A stretch of 48,967 nucleotides of DNA from Variovorax sp. CF313 (GCF_000282635.1 NZ_AKIW01000082.1:1-48967), one strand, 5' to 3'. Positions 7,852 to 15,139 are shown, counted from the stretch's first letter. Translations and numbers: made by a program. The notes: generated from the sequence alone by a model not told the origin.

Positions 7852-9075
7852 TCACCCCTTCACGCATACGACCTGCTTGAGCGTGTAGACCACCTCCACC
7901 AGGTCCTTCTGCGCCTCCATCACCGCGTCGATGTCCTTGTAGGCCATCGGGATCTCGTCGATCACGTCGGCGTCCTTTCGGCATTCCACGCCTTCGGTCG
8001 CGGCGATCTGGTCGGCGATGGTGAAGAGCTTCTTCGCTTTGGTACGGCTCATCTTCCGACCGGCGCCGTGGCTGCAGCTCATGAAGCTCTCGGGGTTGCC
8101 CTTTCCGCGCACGATGAAGCTCTTCGCGCCCATGCTGCCGGGGATGATCCCCAGCTCGCCGGCTTTCGCGCTCACCGCGCCCTTGCGGGTCACGAGCACG
8201 TCTTCGCCGAAGTGCGTCTCGCGGCTCACGTAGTTGTGGTGGCAGTTCACCGCTTCCACGTGTGCCTCGAAGGGCTTGGTGATGACCCTGCGCACGGCCG
8301 CGACCACGCGCTGCATCATCACTTCGCGGTTCGCTCGCGCGAACTTCTGGGCCCAGCCCACCGCACGCACGTAGTCGCCGAAGTACCTGGCGCCTTCCTC
8401 GAAGTACGCCAGATCCTGGTCGGGCAGGTTGCGCTGGTGCAGCTCGGCATCCTTCTTCGCGAGTTCGATGAAGTGCGTGCCGATGGCATTGCCCACGCCG
8501 CGCGAACCCGAGTGCAGCATGAACCACACGGACCCAGCCTCGTCCAGGCATACCTCGATGAAGTGGTTGCCCGTACCCAGCGTTCCCAGGTGCTTGTGGT
8601 TGTTGGTGTTCTTCAGGCGCGGATAGTCCTCGCAGATCGCGTCGAACTCGTCCACCAGCCCGGCCCAGGCCGCGTCGGTTTCGTTGGGAGGCGTCTCCCA
8701 CGAGCCCTTGTCGCGGCCCATGCGCTTGGGGTTCGAGCCGTGCGGCACGGCCTTCTCGATCGCCGAACGCAGCGGGCCCAGGTTATCGGGCAGGTCGTTG
8801 GCGTGCAGCGTGGTCTTGCACGCCATCATTCCGCAGCCGATGTCCACGCCCACCGCGGCCGGGATGATGGCCTTGAAGGTCGGGATCACCGAGCCCACGG
8901 TCGCGCCGATGCCGTAGTGCACGTCGGGCATGGCCGCGATGTGCTTGAACACGATGGGCAGGCGGGCCGCATTCTCGAGCTGCTTGCGCGCCTCGTCTTC
9001 CACGGGCACGCCGCGGGTCCACATCTTCACGGGCACGCCATTCTCGACTTCGTGCAGGTTGTAGTTCTTTTCCAT
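7852..9075 (-). CDS. rtcB: RNA-splicing ligase RtcB
   Basis: A 407-residue GTP/Mn-dependent RNA ligase that joins 2',3'-cyclic-phosphate or 3'-phosphate ends to 5'-OH ends. Visible motifs are AAMPDVHYGIGATVGSVIP, GVDIGCGM with metal ligand Cys81, GTLGTGNHFIEV, HSGSRGVGN and SCSHGAGR, in which His336 corresponds to the guanylylated His337 of E. coli. Length matches E. coli RtcB (408). The start ATG 9075 lies six bases after an AAGAGAG ribosome-binding stretch within a polypurine run. An in-frame TTG at 9081 would sit on top of that signal. A tRNA-like element (9113-9195) lies just upstream on the same transcript, and 97 bp separate rtcB from the next gene. Confidence 0.97.
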   Translation of the reverse strand: MEKNYNLHEVENGVPVKMWTRGVPVEDEARKQLENAARLPIVFKHIAAMPDVHYGIGATVGSVIPTFKAIIPAAVGVDIGCGMMACKTTLHANDLPDNLGPLRSAIEKAVPHGSNPKRMGRDKGSWETPPNETDAAWAGLVDEFDAICEDYPRLKNTNNHKHLGTLGTGNHFIEVCLDEAGSVWFMLHSGSRGVGNAIGTHFIELAKKDAELHQRNLPDQDLAYFEEGARYFGDYVRAVGWAQKFARANREVMMQRVVAAVRRVITKPFEAHVEAVNCHHNYVSRETHFGEDVLVTRKGAVSAKAGELGIIPGSMGAKSFIVRGKGNPESFMSCSHGAGRKMSRTKAKKLFTIADQIAATEGVECRKDADVIDEIPMAYKDIDAVMEAQKDLVEVVYTLKQVVCVKG

Positions 9076-9112
9076 TTCCAACTCTCTTTCTCTCTCTGTA
9101 CTTTCTCACCAA

Positions 9113-9195
9113 TGGTGGACACGGCGGGATTCGAACCCGCATCAATACGGCGACCGTGGTGTTTCAATCCAGCGGCCCAGTCGACGATTGGAAAC
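9113..9195 (-). ncRNA. tRNA-like element with encoded CCA end, upstream of rtcB
   Basis: Read on the minus strand, 9140-9124 is a perfect T-arm (GCGGG-TTCGAAT-CCCGC). It is followed by CGTGTCC (9123-9117), then A and CCA ending at 9113, exactly the 3' half of a tRNA with discriminator and encoded CCA. Upstream are a short hairpin ACGG-TCG-CCGT (9157-9147) and a 9-bp stem with one bulged base (9195-9186 against 9169-9161). No adjacent 5' acceptor strand is present. The only fitting 7-mer I found is GGATGCG at 9276-9270, which needs two G-T pairs. Canonical D and anticodon arms are missing, so this is not a functional tRNA but a tRNA mimic, somewhat like bacterial Y RNAs. It lies between slipin and rtcB in the RNA-repair operon. 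Confidence 0.7.
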
Positions 9196-9365
9196 GCGCG
9201 CCAGTGACAGACCCGTCGTCGGAGCCAGCACCTGCATCCTCAACCTTGCTCGTCGACCGACTTTCCCGCCGCATCCGGTGCTACCCGGACTGCCGGCAAT
9301 ATCAACATTTTTGGCAGTGGCGCTCCCTTCTGTGCCTGCGTGCCCATATCCCTTTCCTTCAGAAC

Positions 9366-10517
9366 TCAAGAACCGTTCGGCCGAAGCGTCACCAGTCCAT
9401 TGAGCACCTGGTCCAGACCGCCAACCACCGAGATCTTGTCGATCCGCTCGGCCACGCGTTCCAGCGTTTCGAGTTCCTTCATCCGCAAGGCGACGGGGTT
9501 GCCCTCCATCACCTTGGCGGTGTTCAACAGCGAGCGCGTGGCCGCGGTTTCCTCGCGGCGGCGGATCACGTTGGCCTGGGCCGATTTCTCGGCTTCCACC
9601 ACCTGGGCGAGGATGGTCTTCATCTGGCCCGGCAGGATGATGTCCTTCACGCCCACGCTCTCCAGCGCAATGCCCGAACCCTCCAGCCGCTCGCGCACCT
9701 GCGCCAGCACCGTCTGGTCGATGGCTGCCTTGTTCTCCAGCAGCGCGTCGAGCGTTTGCTCGCCGACCGCGGCGCGCAGGCCGAACTGCAGCTCGCGGTA
9801 CACGTGCTCGGCCGGCTTCGGCATCTGCGCCATGGCTCGCCGCACATCGGTGAAGTGCCACACCGCCGACAGGTTCAGCCGCAGCCCCACCTTGTCGCGA
9901 GTCAGGATTTCCTGGCCGCTCACTTCGGCGATCTGCGAACGCAGGTCCACGCAGGTCACCGCCACCTGACGGTTGAAGCGCCAGAAGCCGTGGTTCCCCG
10001 GCGCCAGCAGCGCCTGCATCTGCCCTTCGAGCATCAGCACGCCGGCATGGAACTCGGGCACCTGCACCAGCAGCACGCCGTCGAGCCCCTGCACCGCACG
10101 CGGACGCAGGGCCACGCTCTGCAGCTTCGCCAGCAGGTCGGCCGGCAGGCGCGCATCGGCGGACACATCGATCACGTCGATGCGCTGCTCACGCAGCCCG
10201 CGCCAGTACAGCTTGCGGGTCGAAGGCGGCAGGATCTGCACCAGCACGCCATCTTCATGACGCAGGCCGACTTGGGTTTCGCCCAGCGACACGTGCACGA
10301 ACTCACGCTCGATCAGCTCAGGCTCACGTGCCAGGAAGTAGTCGGCCAGCTCGTGCTCGAACACCGGCTCGGCGAGCGAGAAGCGTTGCAGCTGGATGGT
10401 GTCGAAGCCCGCGAACACGCGGTGCTTTCCCGGGCCGAGCAGTTGCTCGAAATCGCCGTTGCGCAGCAGCAGCGCGCGTTCGTTCTTCTTGATGGTGTAT
10501 TGGTTGAAGCCCAGCAT
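9366..10517 (-). CDS. Slipin / SPFH (band 7) domain protein
   Basis: A 383-residue protein with an SPFH domain (about residues 180-310: QEILTRDKVGLRLNLSAVW, QTVLAQVRERLEGSGIALESVGVKDIILP). A helical, coiled-coil-prone C-terminus follows (EAEKSAQANVIRRREETAATRSLLNTAKVMEGNP). The pattern is typical of slipins, which form membrane-associated oligomers. No clear transmembrane helix is seen at the N-terminus (MLGFNQYTIKKNERALLLRN), which starts instead with a beta-rich extension, so membrane attachment may be indirect. Slipin or band-7 genes are known companions of rtcB in some genomes, but their role there is not established. It is the first protein gene after the sigma-54 promoter and structured leader. 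ATG 10517 follows AAGGAG. Confidence 0.88.
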   Translation of the reverse strand: MLGFNQYTIKKNERALLLRNGDFEQLLGPGKHRVFAGFDTIQLQRFSLAEPVFEHELADYFLAREPELIEREFVHVSLGETQVGLRHEDGVLVQILPPSTRKLYWRGLREQRIDVIDVSADARLPADLLAKLQSVALRPRAVQGLDGVLLVQVPEFHAGVLMLEGQMQALLAPGNHGFWRFNRQVAVTCVDLRSQIAEVSGQEILTRDKVGLRLNLSAVWHFTDVRRAMAQMPKPAEHVYRELQFGLRAAVGEQTLDALLENKAAIDQTVLAQVRERLEGSGIALESVGVKDIILPGQMKTILAQVVEAEKSAQANVIRRREETAATRSLLNTAKVMEGNPVALRMKELETLERVAERIDKISVVGGLDQVLNGLVTLRPNGS

Positions 10518-10582
10518 TCTTTTTCTCCTTGTTGTCCGGTTCGGCTATTCGTTTCGTTCGTTCAGACGGTCATTCGATCCAG

Positions 10583-10857
10583 GCCCTCGAAAGGGCAGGC
10601 GGCGGACACTGCGGCGGCCAAGGCCTGTCGTGCAGCGGTCGCGCGGTCCGGCGGGTGCCTCCCTCGTTGCACTTGCAACGCCCTCACCTTTCCGGCCGTC
10701 GATGGCTGCACGCAATTCCTTGCCACGCACGCGGTGCGCAAGCCGCCTGCGCTTGGCACTGTGTCGCGCGCCGCAAGGTTTCAGGGCCTTGCGCCATCGC
10801 TCCGGTGTGCCGGGGCGGGGGGCTTTCGCCCCATCAGATGGCGATGCAAGCACCGCC
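10583..10857 (-). ncRNA. Hairpin-rich leader RNA of the RNA-repair operon
   Basis: This non-coding stretch of the leader, on the minus strand, contains a chain of compact stems. They are 10857-10840 (7 bp, CTTG loop), 10832-10819 (5 bp closed by a GAAA tetraloop), 10793-10772 (7 bp, CGCAAGG/CCTTGCG), 10742-10719 (5+4 bp with a bulge), 10680-10665 (6 bp) and 10596-10583 (5 bp with a TTCG tetraloop). Stable tetraloops and closely packed perfect stems point to a folded RNA rather than random GC-rich spacer, but no known family is recognised. Together with 10868-10941 it accounts for most of the 704-bp gene-free gap between slipin and rtcR. Confidence 0.5.
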
Positions 10858-10867
10858 AGGGTTTTTC

Positions 10868-10941
10868 GCGGGAATCGAACCCACAACGCCGCGTGGTCAG
10901 CACGGTGCTCAACCATGAGCAGAACTGAAACAAGTTCAGTT
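10868..10941 (-). ncRNA. tRNA-like element in the sigma-54 leader (three arms, no acceptor stem)
   Basis: On the minus strand, three tRNA arms occur in correct order and spacing. The D-arm is GCTC-ATGGTT-GAGC (10920-10907). The anticodon arm is CCGTG-CTGACCA-CGCGG (10905-10889), whose 7-nt loop would display GAC. A 4-nt variable loop follows, and the T-arm is GTGGG-TTCGATT-CCCGC (10884-10868). The flanks cannot form an acceptor stem: the 3' side reads GAAAAAC, and the 5' side is sequestered in a separate 7-bp hairpin AACTGAA/TTCAGTT (10941-10923). It is therefore a degenerate or purpose-built tRNA mimic, not a working tRNA-Val. It lies about 105 nt downstream of the predicted transcription start of the operon. 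Confidence 0.75.
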
Positions 10942-11057
10942 GCCAGCCAGTTCAACAGCGGCATACCGCGAGCCCAAGACAGGATCTGGCCTGCGGCACC
11001 GGACCGCATTCACGCGGCACCTGCGAGCGGATGAACTGCATCCGACGGGTTGTCTAT

Positions 11058-11073
11058 TGCAGGCGCTGTGCCA
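11058..11073 (-). promoter_or_regulatory. Sigma-54 promoter of the RNA-repair operon
   Basis: The minus-strand sequence TGGCACAGCGCCTGCA matches the -24/-12 consensus TGGCAC-N5-TTGCA at all but one base. The GG (11072-11071) and GC (11060-11059) have the required 10 nt between them. Transcription would start near 11047 and run leftward into the tRNA-like leader and the slipin-to-rtcA genes. A dedicated sigma-54 activator (RtcR) is divergently encoded. The protein-free spacing to the first gene (about 530 nt) is long but is explained by the structured RNA. Confidence 0.8.
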
Positions 11074-11146
11074 GGCCGCGCAAGACGAAGAAGAAACACG
11101 CGGTGGTAGCTCGCAAGCTGTTGATATAACTAGCGAAATTCTTTTT

Positions 11147-11179
11147 TCGACCTGCAGGTGCATGCCGTGCTCGACCTGC
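11147..11179. promoter_or_regulatory. Putative RtcR enhancer: paired 9-bp direct repeats
   Basis: TCGACCTGC occurs at 11147-11155 and again at 11171-11179, 24 bp apart, in an AT-rich stretch 75-105 bp upstream of the sigma-54 promoter and just before rtcR. The distance suits an upstream activating sequence. A TATAAA (11197-11202) could serve as the -10 of rtcR. Two GCTAGC palindromes (11178-11183, 11207-11212) also lie here. Assignment to RtcR is inference. Confidence 0.4.
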
Positions 11180-11221
11180 TAGCATTCATCTTCTTTTATA
11201 AATTTAGCTAGCCTTTTATCC

Positions 11222-12829
11222 ATGAAGCCAATAGTTGTCATCGGCTTCCTAGGCACCCAGCTCGACGCCGGCCAGGGCGCGGGCCGCTGGAACAAGTGGC
11301 GCCCTACGGTCTCGCTCGCGCAGCACGAGGACATGGTCGTCTCGCGCCTGGAGTTGCTCTACACGCTGCGGCACAAGGCGCTGGCCGAGGTGGTGAAGGC
11401 CGACATCGCCGCGGTGTCGCCCGAGACCACCGTCAACCTCGTGCCAATCGATCTCGCGGACCCGTGGGATTTCGGCGAGGTCTACACGCGCCTGTACGAC
11501 TGGGCGCGCGGCTATCCCTTCGATACCGAGCGCGAGCAGTACTGGACGCACATCACCACCGGCACGCACGTGGCGCAGATCTGCATGTTCCTGCTGTCCG
11601 AATCGCGCGTGGTGCCCGGCGTGCTGGCGCAGACCTCGCCGCCCAAAAAGCAGCGCGAAGGCGAGGCCGGCAAGTGCACGCTGATCGACCTCGACCTGTC
11701 GCGCTACGACGTGATCGCGCGGCGCTTCGATGCGGAGCAGCGCGATGCGGTTGCGTTCCTGAAGAGCGGGATCGCCACGCGCAATGCGCGCTTCAATGCG
11801 CTGATCGACGAGATCGAGCGCGTGGCCGTGCGCTCGCGCGCGCCGATCCTGCTGGTGGGGCCCACCGGTGCGGGCAAGTCGTTCCTGGCGCGGCGCATGT
11901 TCGAACTGAAGCAGGCGCGGCACCAGATGACGGGGCCGTTCGTGGAGGTGAACTGCGCGACGCTGCGCGGCGACGGTGCGGCCTCGACACTGTTCGGCCA
12001 CAGGAAGGGCTCATTCACCGGCGCCGCGGCCGACCGCGCGGGCCTGCTGCGCACTGCGCACCAGGGCGCCCTCTTCCTCGACGAGATCGGCGAGCTCGGG
12101 CCTGATGAGCAGGCAATGCTGCTGAAGGCGATCGAGGAGAAGCGCTTCTTCCCCGTGGGGGCCGACAAGGAGGTGGAAAGCGACTTCCAGCTGATCGCCG
12201 GCACCAACCGCGACCTGCGCAGCGACGTGGCCGAGGGGCGCTTCCGCGAAGACCTGTTCGCGCGCATCAACCTCTGGACCTATGACCTGCCGGGCCTCGC
12301 GCAGCGGCCCGAGGACATCGAGCCCAACGTCGACCACCTGCTGGCGATTCACGCGGCGGAGAACCATCGCGTGGTGCGCTTCAACGCCGAGGCGCGCGCG
12401 GCCTACCTGCGCTTTGCGCAGAGCGGCGAGGCGATCTGGAGCGGCAATTTCCGCGATCTCTCCGCGAGTGTGACGCGGCTGGCGACGCTGGCCGATGGCG
12501 GACGCATCCCGGTGGCGCTGGTCGAGGCGGAGATTGCTCGGCTGCGGTGGCTGTGGAAGCATGCCGGTGCCGCTGCACCGGCCGAGGGCAACGGCGTCGA
12601 CCTGGATGTGCTGCTCGGCGAGGAACGCGCGGCGGCGCTCGACCTGTTCGATCGGCTGCAGCTCGAAGCGGTGGTGCGCGTGTGCCGGCAGTCGCGCAGC
12701 CTGTCGGATGCGGGCCGCCAGCTGTTCCAGGCCTCACGCGCGCAGCGCAGCGTGGTGAACGACGCAGACAGGCTGCGCAAGTACCTCGCCAAGCATGGGC
12801 TCGAGTGGGGCCGGATCGCCGACGCCTGA
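11222..12829 (+). CDS. rtcR: Sigma-54-dependent RNA-repair regulator RtcR
   Basis: A 535-residue activator, close to the E. coli length (532). The N-terminal ~180 residues form the CARF-type sensor domain known in RtcR, which in Salmonella responds to tRNA fragments with 2',3'-cyclic-phosphate ends. The AAA+ domain has Walker A G213-PTGAGKS, the sigma-54 contact loop G263-SFTGA-268 and Walker B ALFLDEIGEL. A Fis-type helix-turn-helix lies near the C-terminus (VCRQSRSLSDAGRQLFQ). It is divergent from the operon it should activate. There is no obvious Shine-Dalgarno sequence before ATG 11222, and a TATAAA 20 bp upstream implies a very short leader. The next gene begins 16 bp after its stop. Confidence 0.95.
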   Translation: MKPIVVIGFLGTQLDAGQGAGRWNKWRPTVSLAQHEDMVVSRLELLYTLRHKALAEVVKADIAAVSPETTVNLVPIDLADPWDFGEVYTRLYDWARGYPFDTEREQYWTHITTGTHVAQICMFLLSESRVVPGVLAQTSPPKKQREGEAGKCTLIDLDLSRYDVIARRFDAEQRDAVAFLKSGIATRNARFNALIDEIERVAVRSRAPILLVGPTGAGKSFLARRMFELKQARHQMTGPFVEVNCATLRGDGAASTLFGHRKGSFTGAAADRAGLLRTAHQGALFLDEIGELGPDEQAMLLKAIEEKRFFPVGADKEVESDFQLIAGTNRDLRSDVAEGRFREDLFARINLWTYDLPGLAQRPEDIEPNVDHLLAIHAAENHRVVRFNAEARAAYLRFAQSGEAIWSGNFRDLSASVTRLATLADGGRIPVALVEAEIARLRWLWKHAGAAAPAEGNGVDLDVLLGEERAAALDLFDRLQLEAVVRVCRQSRSLSDAGRQLFQASRAQRSVVNDADRLRKYLAKHGLEWGRIADA

Positions 12830-12845
12830 GCTATCCTCCGCCGCG

Positions 12846-13703
12846 ATGGCCATCTCTGCATTCGCCGTGAAAGTCCCCGCCGCCGAGCCTCTCGTCGGGG
12901 ACTTGCGCCGCCGCTACGACGCGACCGTCGCATTGGGCGTACCGGCGCACGTCACGGTGCTCGTTCCTTTCATGGACCCTGCGCTGATCACACCCGAAGT
13001 GCTGGAGCACGCGCGGCAGGCTCTGAATCGGACGCCTTCGTTTGACTTCTCCCTGGGCAAGGTCGGGCGCTTTCCCGAAACCGCGTACCTCGCACCGGAA
13101 CCGGCTGCGCCCTTCATCGAAATGACACTGGCGCTCGCGGATGCATTTCCCGATTTCCCGCCGTATGGCGGCGAGCACGAAGGTGTCATTCCGCATCTGT
13201 CGGTGGCGCACGGCAACGCGCTCGATGCCGACGCGGCGGCTGCCGAATTGGAGGCACGCCTTCTCGCATCGGGCGCCGTGCATGCGAACTGCACCGAAGT
13301 CACGCTGATCGAAAACTCGTCGGGACGCTGGCAGGACATGCACGTCTTTCGACTGCCAAAAGAACCGGCACCCATGCGCAACGTCCTCTTCATCTGCAGC
13401 CGCAACCAGTGGCGCAGCCCGACCGCAGAACGCATCTGGCGCAAGCACCCGCTGATCTCCACGCGCTCCGCCGGCACCAGTCCGAATGCGCGGCATGCAG
13501 TTTCCGTCGACGACATCGAATGGGCCGACGTCATCCTTGTGATGGAAGAAAAACACAAGTCGCGGCTGGTGGCCGAGTTCACGCGGATGCTCGAAGGCAA
13601 GCCGATCCACGTGCTCGACATTCCCGACGACTACAAGTACATGGACCCGGAGCTGGTCGAGGAGCTCGAACGCTCGGTAGGGTCCATCCTTGAAATCGAC
13701 TAG
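12846..13703 (+). CDS. 2H phosphoesterase (2'-5' RNA ligase-like) fused to LMW phosphatase-like domain
   Basis: A 285-residue fusion. Residues 1-170 are a 2H phosphoesterase with the two signature tetrapeptides H35-V-T and H117-L-S. This family acts on 2',5'-phosphodiesters and 2',3'-cyclic phosphates. Residues 177-285 resemble a short low-molecular-weight phosphatase with the P-loop C184-SRNQW-R190-SPTAE and an acidic segment IPDDYKYMDPEL that could supply the general acid. The reading frame is continuous and the linker (FRLPKEPAPMRN) contains a Met at 13374 that might also initiate the second domain alone. It lies 16 bp after rtcR, so coupled expression is likely. A role in RNA-end opening and dephosphorylation is my inference; protein-tyrosine phosphatase activity is the alternative. 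Confidence 0.8.
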   Translation: MAISAFAVKVPAAEPLVGDLRRRYDATVALGVPAHVTVLVPFMDPALITPEVLEHARQALNRTPSFDFSLGKVGRFPETAYLAPEPAAPFIEMTLALADAFPDFPPYGGEHEGVIPHLSVAHGNALDADAAAAELEARLLASGAVHANCTEVTLIENSSGRWQDMHVFRLPKEPAPMRNVLFICSRNQWRSPTAERIWRKHPLISTRSAGTSPNARHAVSVDDIEWADVILVMEEKHKSRLVAEFTRMLEGKPIHVLDIPDDYKYMDPELVEELERSVGSILEID

Positions 13704-13709
13704 CGCCCC

Positions 13710-14282
13710 ATGTCGGAAATCTACATAAGCACGGACGTCGAATCCGACGGCCCCATTCCCGGGCCGAACTCGATGCTCAGCTTCGGCTCGGCCGCCTACA
13801 CGGCCGGCAAGCAGCTCATTTCCACCTTCAGCGCCAACTTGCACACCCTGCCGGGCGCCGAGGCCGATCCGAAGACTGCCGCATGGTGGAAGACCCAGCC
13901 CGAGGCCTGGGCTGCCTGCCGCGCCGACCTGCAGGACCCGGCCCACGCCATGAAGAACTACGTGAGCTGGCTCAAGGCCCTGCCGGCGCGGCCGGTGTTC
14001 GTCGCCTACCCGGCAGGCTTCGACTTCCTGTTCATCTACTGGTACCTGATGCGCTTCGCCGGCGAGAGCCCGTTCAGCCACTCGGCGCTCGACGTCAAGT
14101 CGTTCGCGATGGCGATGCTCGGGCTCGACTACCGCGAAAGCACCAAGCGCGCGATGCCACGCCGCTGGTTCGACAAGCTGCCGCACACACACGTCGCGCT
14201 CGACGACGCCATCGAGCAGGGCGCCCTCTTCTGCAACATGCTCGCGGAAAATCGCGCGGCCGCCTCGGGCAAACAGCCATGA
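13710..14282 (+). CDS. DEDDh-type 3'-5' exonuclease-like protein
   Basis: A 190-residue RNase H-fold protein. D9-x-E11 in ISTDVESDGP gives the first acidic pair, FDFLFIYWY supplies a middle Asp, and HVALDDAIEQG contains the C-terminal His and Asp of the DEDDh type. This matches the DnaQ/oligoribonuclease superfamily, which removes nucleotides from DNA or RNA 3' ends; the substrate is not evident. It starts 6 bp after the 2H/phosphatase fusion and overlaps the next gene by four bases (ATGA), so it belongs to the rtcR-led transcript. The context favours RNA processing, but this is inference. Confidence 0.8.
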   Translation: MSEIYISTDVESDGPIPGPNSMLSFGSAAYTAGKQLISTFSANLHTLPGAEADPKTAAWWKTQPEAWAACRADLQDPAHAMKNYVSWLKALPARPVFVAYPAGFDFLFIYWYLMRFAGESPFSHSALDVKSFAMAMLGLDYRESTKRAMPRRWFDKLPHTHVALDDAIEQGALFCNMLAENRAAASGKQP

Positions 14283-15139
14283 CGAACCACTCAGTCCGCC
14301 GATGGTGCAAAAGGCTGGCGCTGTGTGCGCTGCCGCTCATGCTGGCGGGCTGTGTCCAGTCGCTGTTCTATTACCCCGACAGCGTGCGCTACGAAACACC
14401 CGACGTGCTGGGCCTGCGCTACGAGAGCGTGCAGTTCGCCAGTGCCGACGGCACGCGCCTGAGCGGCTGGTTCCTGCCCGCGGAGAACCGCCAGAGCCCG
14501 AAGGAAGCCAAGGGCACGGTGGTGCACTTCCATGGCAACGCGCAGAACATGAGCACGCACTGGCGCTTCGTGGCCTGGCTGCCGAAGCAGGACTACAACG
14601 TGTTCGTGTTCGACTACCGCGGCTACGGCCAGTCCGAAGGCAAGCCGGAGCCCAGGGGTGTGTTCGAGGACTCCCATGCCGCGCTGAACTATGTGCGCTC
14701 ACGCGGCGACATCGACCCCGAGCGGCTGTTTCTCTTCGGGCAGAGCCTGGGCGGCACCAACGCGATCGCGGTGATGGGCTCGGGCAACAGGGCGGGCGTG
14801 AAAGCGGTGGCCGTCGAGTCGACCTTCTATTCCTATTCGTCGATTGCCAACGAAAAGCTGTGGGGCGCGGGCATGCTGGTGAGCGACGAGTACGCGGCGT
14901 CGAAGTACGTGGCGGCCATTTCGCCCGTTCCGCTGCTGCTGATCCATGGCACGGCCGACCAGGTGATTCCGCTCGCGCATTCGAGGCGCCTGCTGGCCGA
15001 TGCGCGCGAGCCCCGCCGGCTGATCGAAGTACCGGGCGCCGGCCACCTCGAACCGATGACAGCCCTGCGCTACGGCGGCGCCTACCGGAAGGCGCTGACC
15101 GCATTCTTCGAGGCCGCACAACACCCGCTGCAGCAATGA
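14279..15139 (+). CDS. Lipoprotein alpha/beta hydrolase
   Basis: A 286-residue serine hydrolase with a lipoprotein signal (lipobox LAGC, Cys25), so it is probably membrane-anchored. The fold markers are VVHFHGNAQN, FDYRGYGQSEG, the nucleophile elbow GQS156LGG, the acid loop HGTADQVIPL and the catalytic His in GAGHLEP. It is similar to the BEM46/YfhR-type hydrolases; the substrate is unknown. It overlaps the upstream exonuclease and the downstream gene by four bases each (ATGA), showing translational coupling in one transcript. It has no evident link to RNA repair. Confidence 0.85.
   Translation: MTNHSVRRWCKRLALCALPLMLAGCVQSLFYYPDSVRYETPDVLGLRYESVQFASADGTRLSGWFLPAENRQSPKEAKGTVVHFHGNAQNMSTHWRFVAWLPKQDYNVFVFDYRGYGQSEGKPEPRGVFEDSHAALNYVRSRGDIDPERLFLFGQSLGGTNAIAVMGSGNRAGVKAVAVESTFYSYSSIANEKLWGAGMLVSDEYAASKYVAAISPVPLLLIHGTADQVIPLAHSRRLLADAREPRRLIEVPGAGHLEPMTALRYGGAYRKALTAFFEAAQHPLQQ

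Noticed and set aside
9113..9195. Functional tRNA gene on the minus strand
   Set aside because: Only the T-arm, 3' acceptor strand and CCA are present; canonical D and anticodon arms and an adjacent 5' acceptor strand are missing.
10708..10724. Alternative sigma-54 promoter (minus strand TGGCAAGGAATTGC)
   Set aside because: GG and GC are separated by nine rather than ten bases, and it lies inside the structured leader; the site at 11058-11073 is much closer to consensus and correctly spaced.
10868..10930. Functional tRNA-Val (GAC) gene on the minus strand
   Set aside because: Three arms are perfect but the acceptor strands do not pair, the D-loop is only six bases and no CCA or discriminator context follows, so it is called tRNA-like rather than a tRNA gene.
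13374..13703. Separate phosphatase gene starting at the internal Met
   Set aside because: The frame is continuous with the 2H domain, no stop or clear ribosome-binding site lies between, and the linker is plausible, so a fusion is annotated; internal initiation remains possible.
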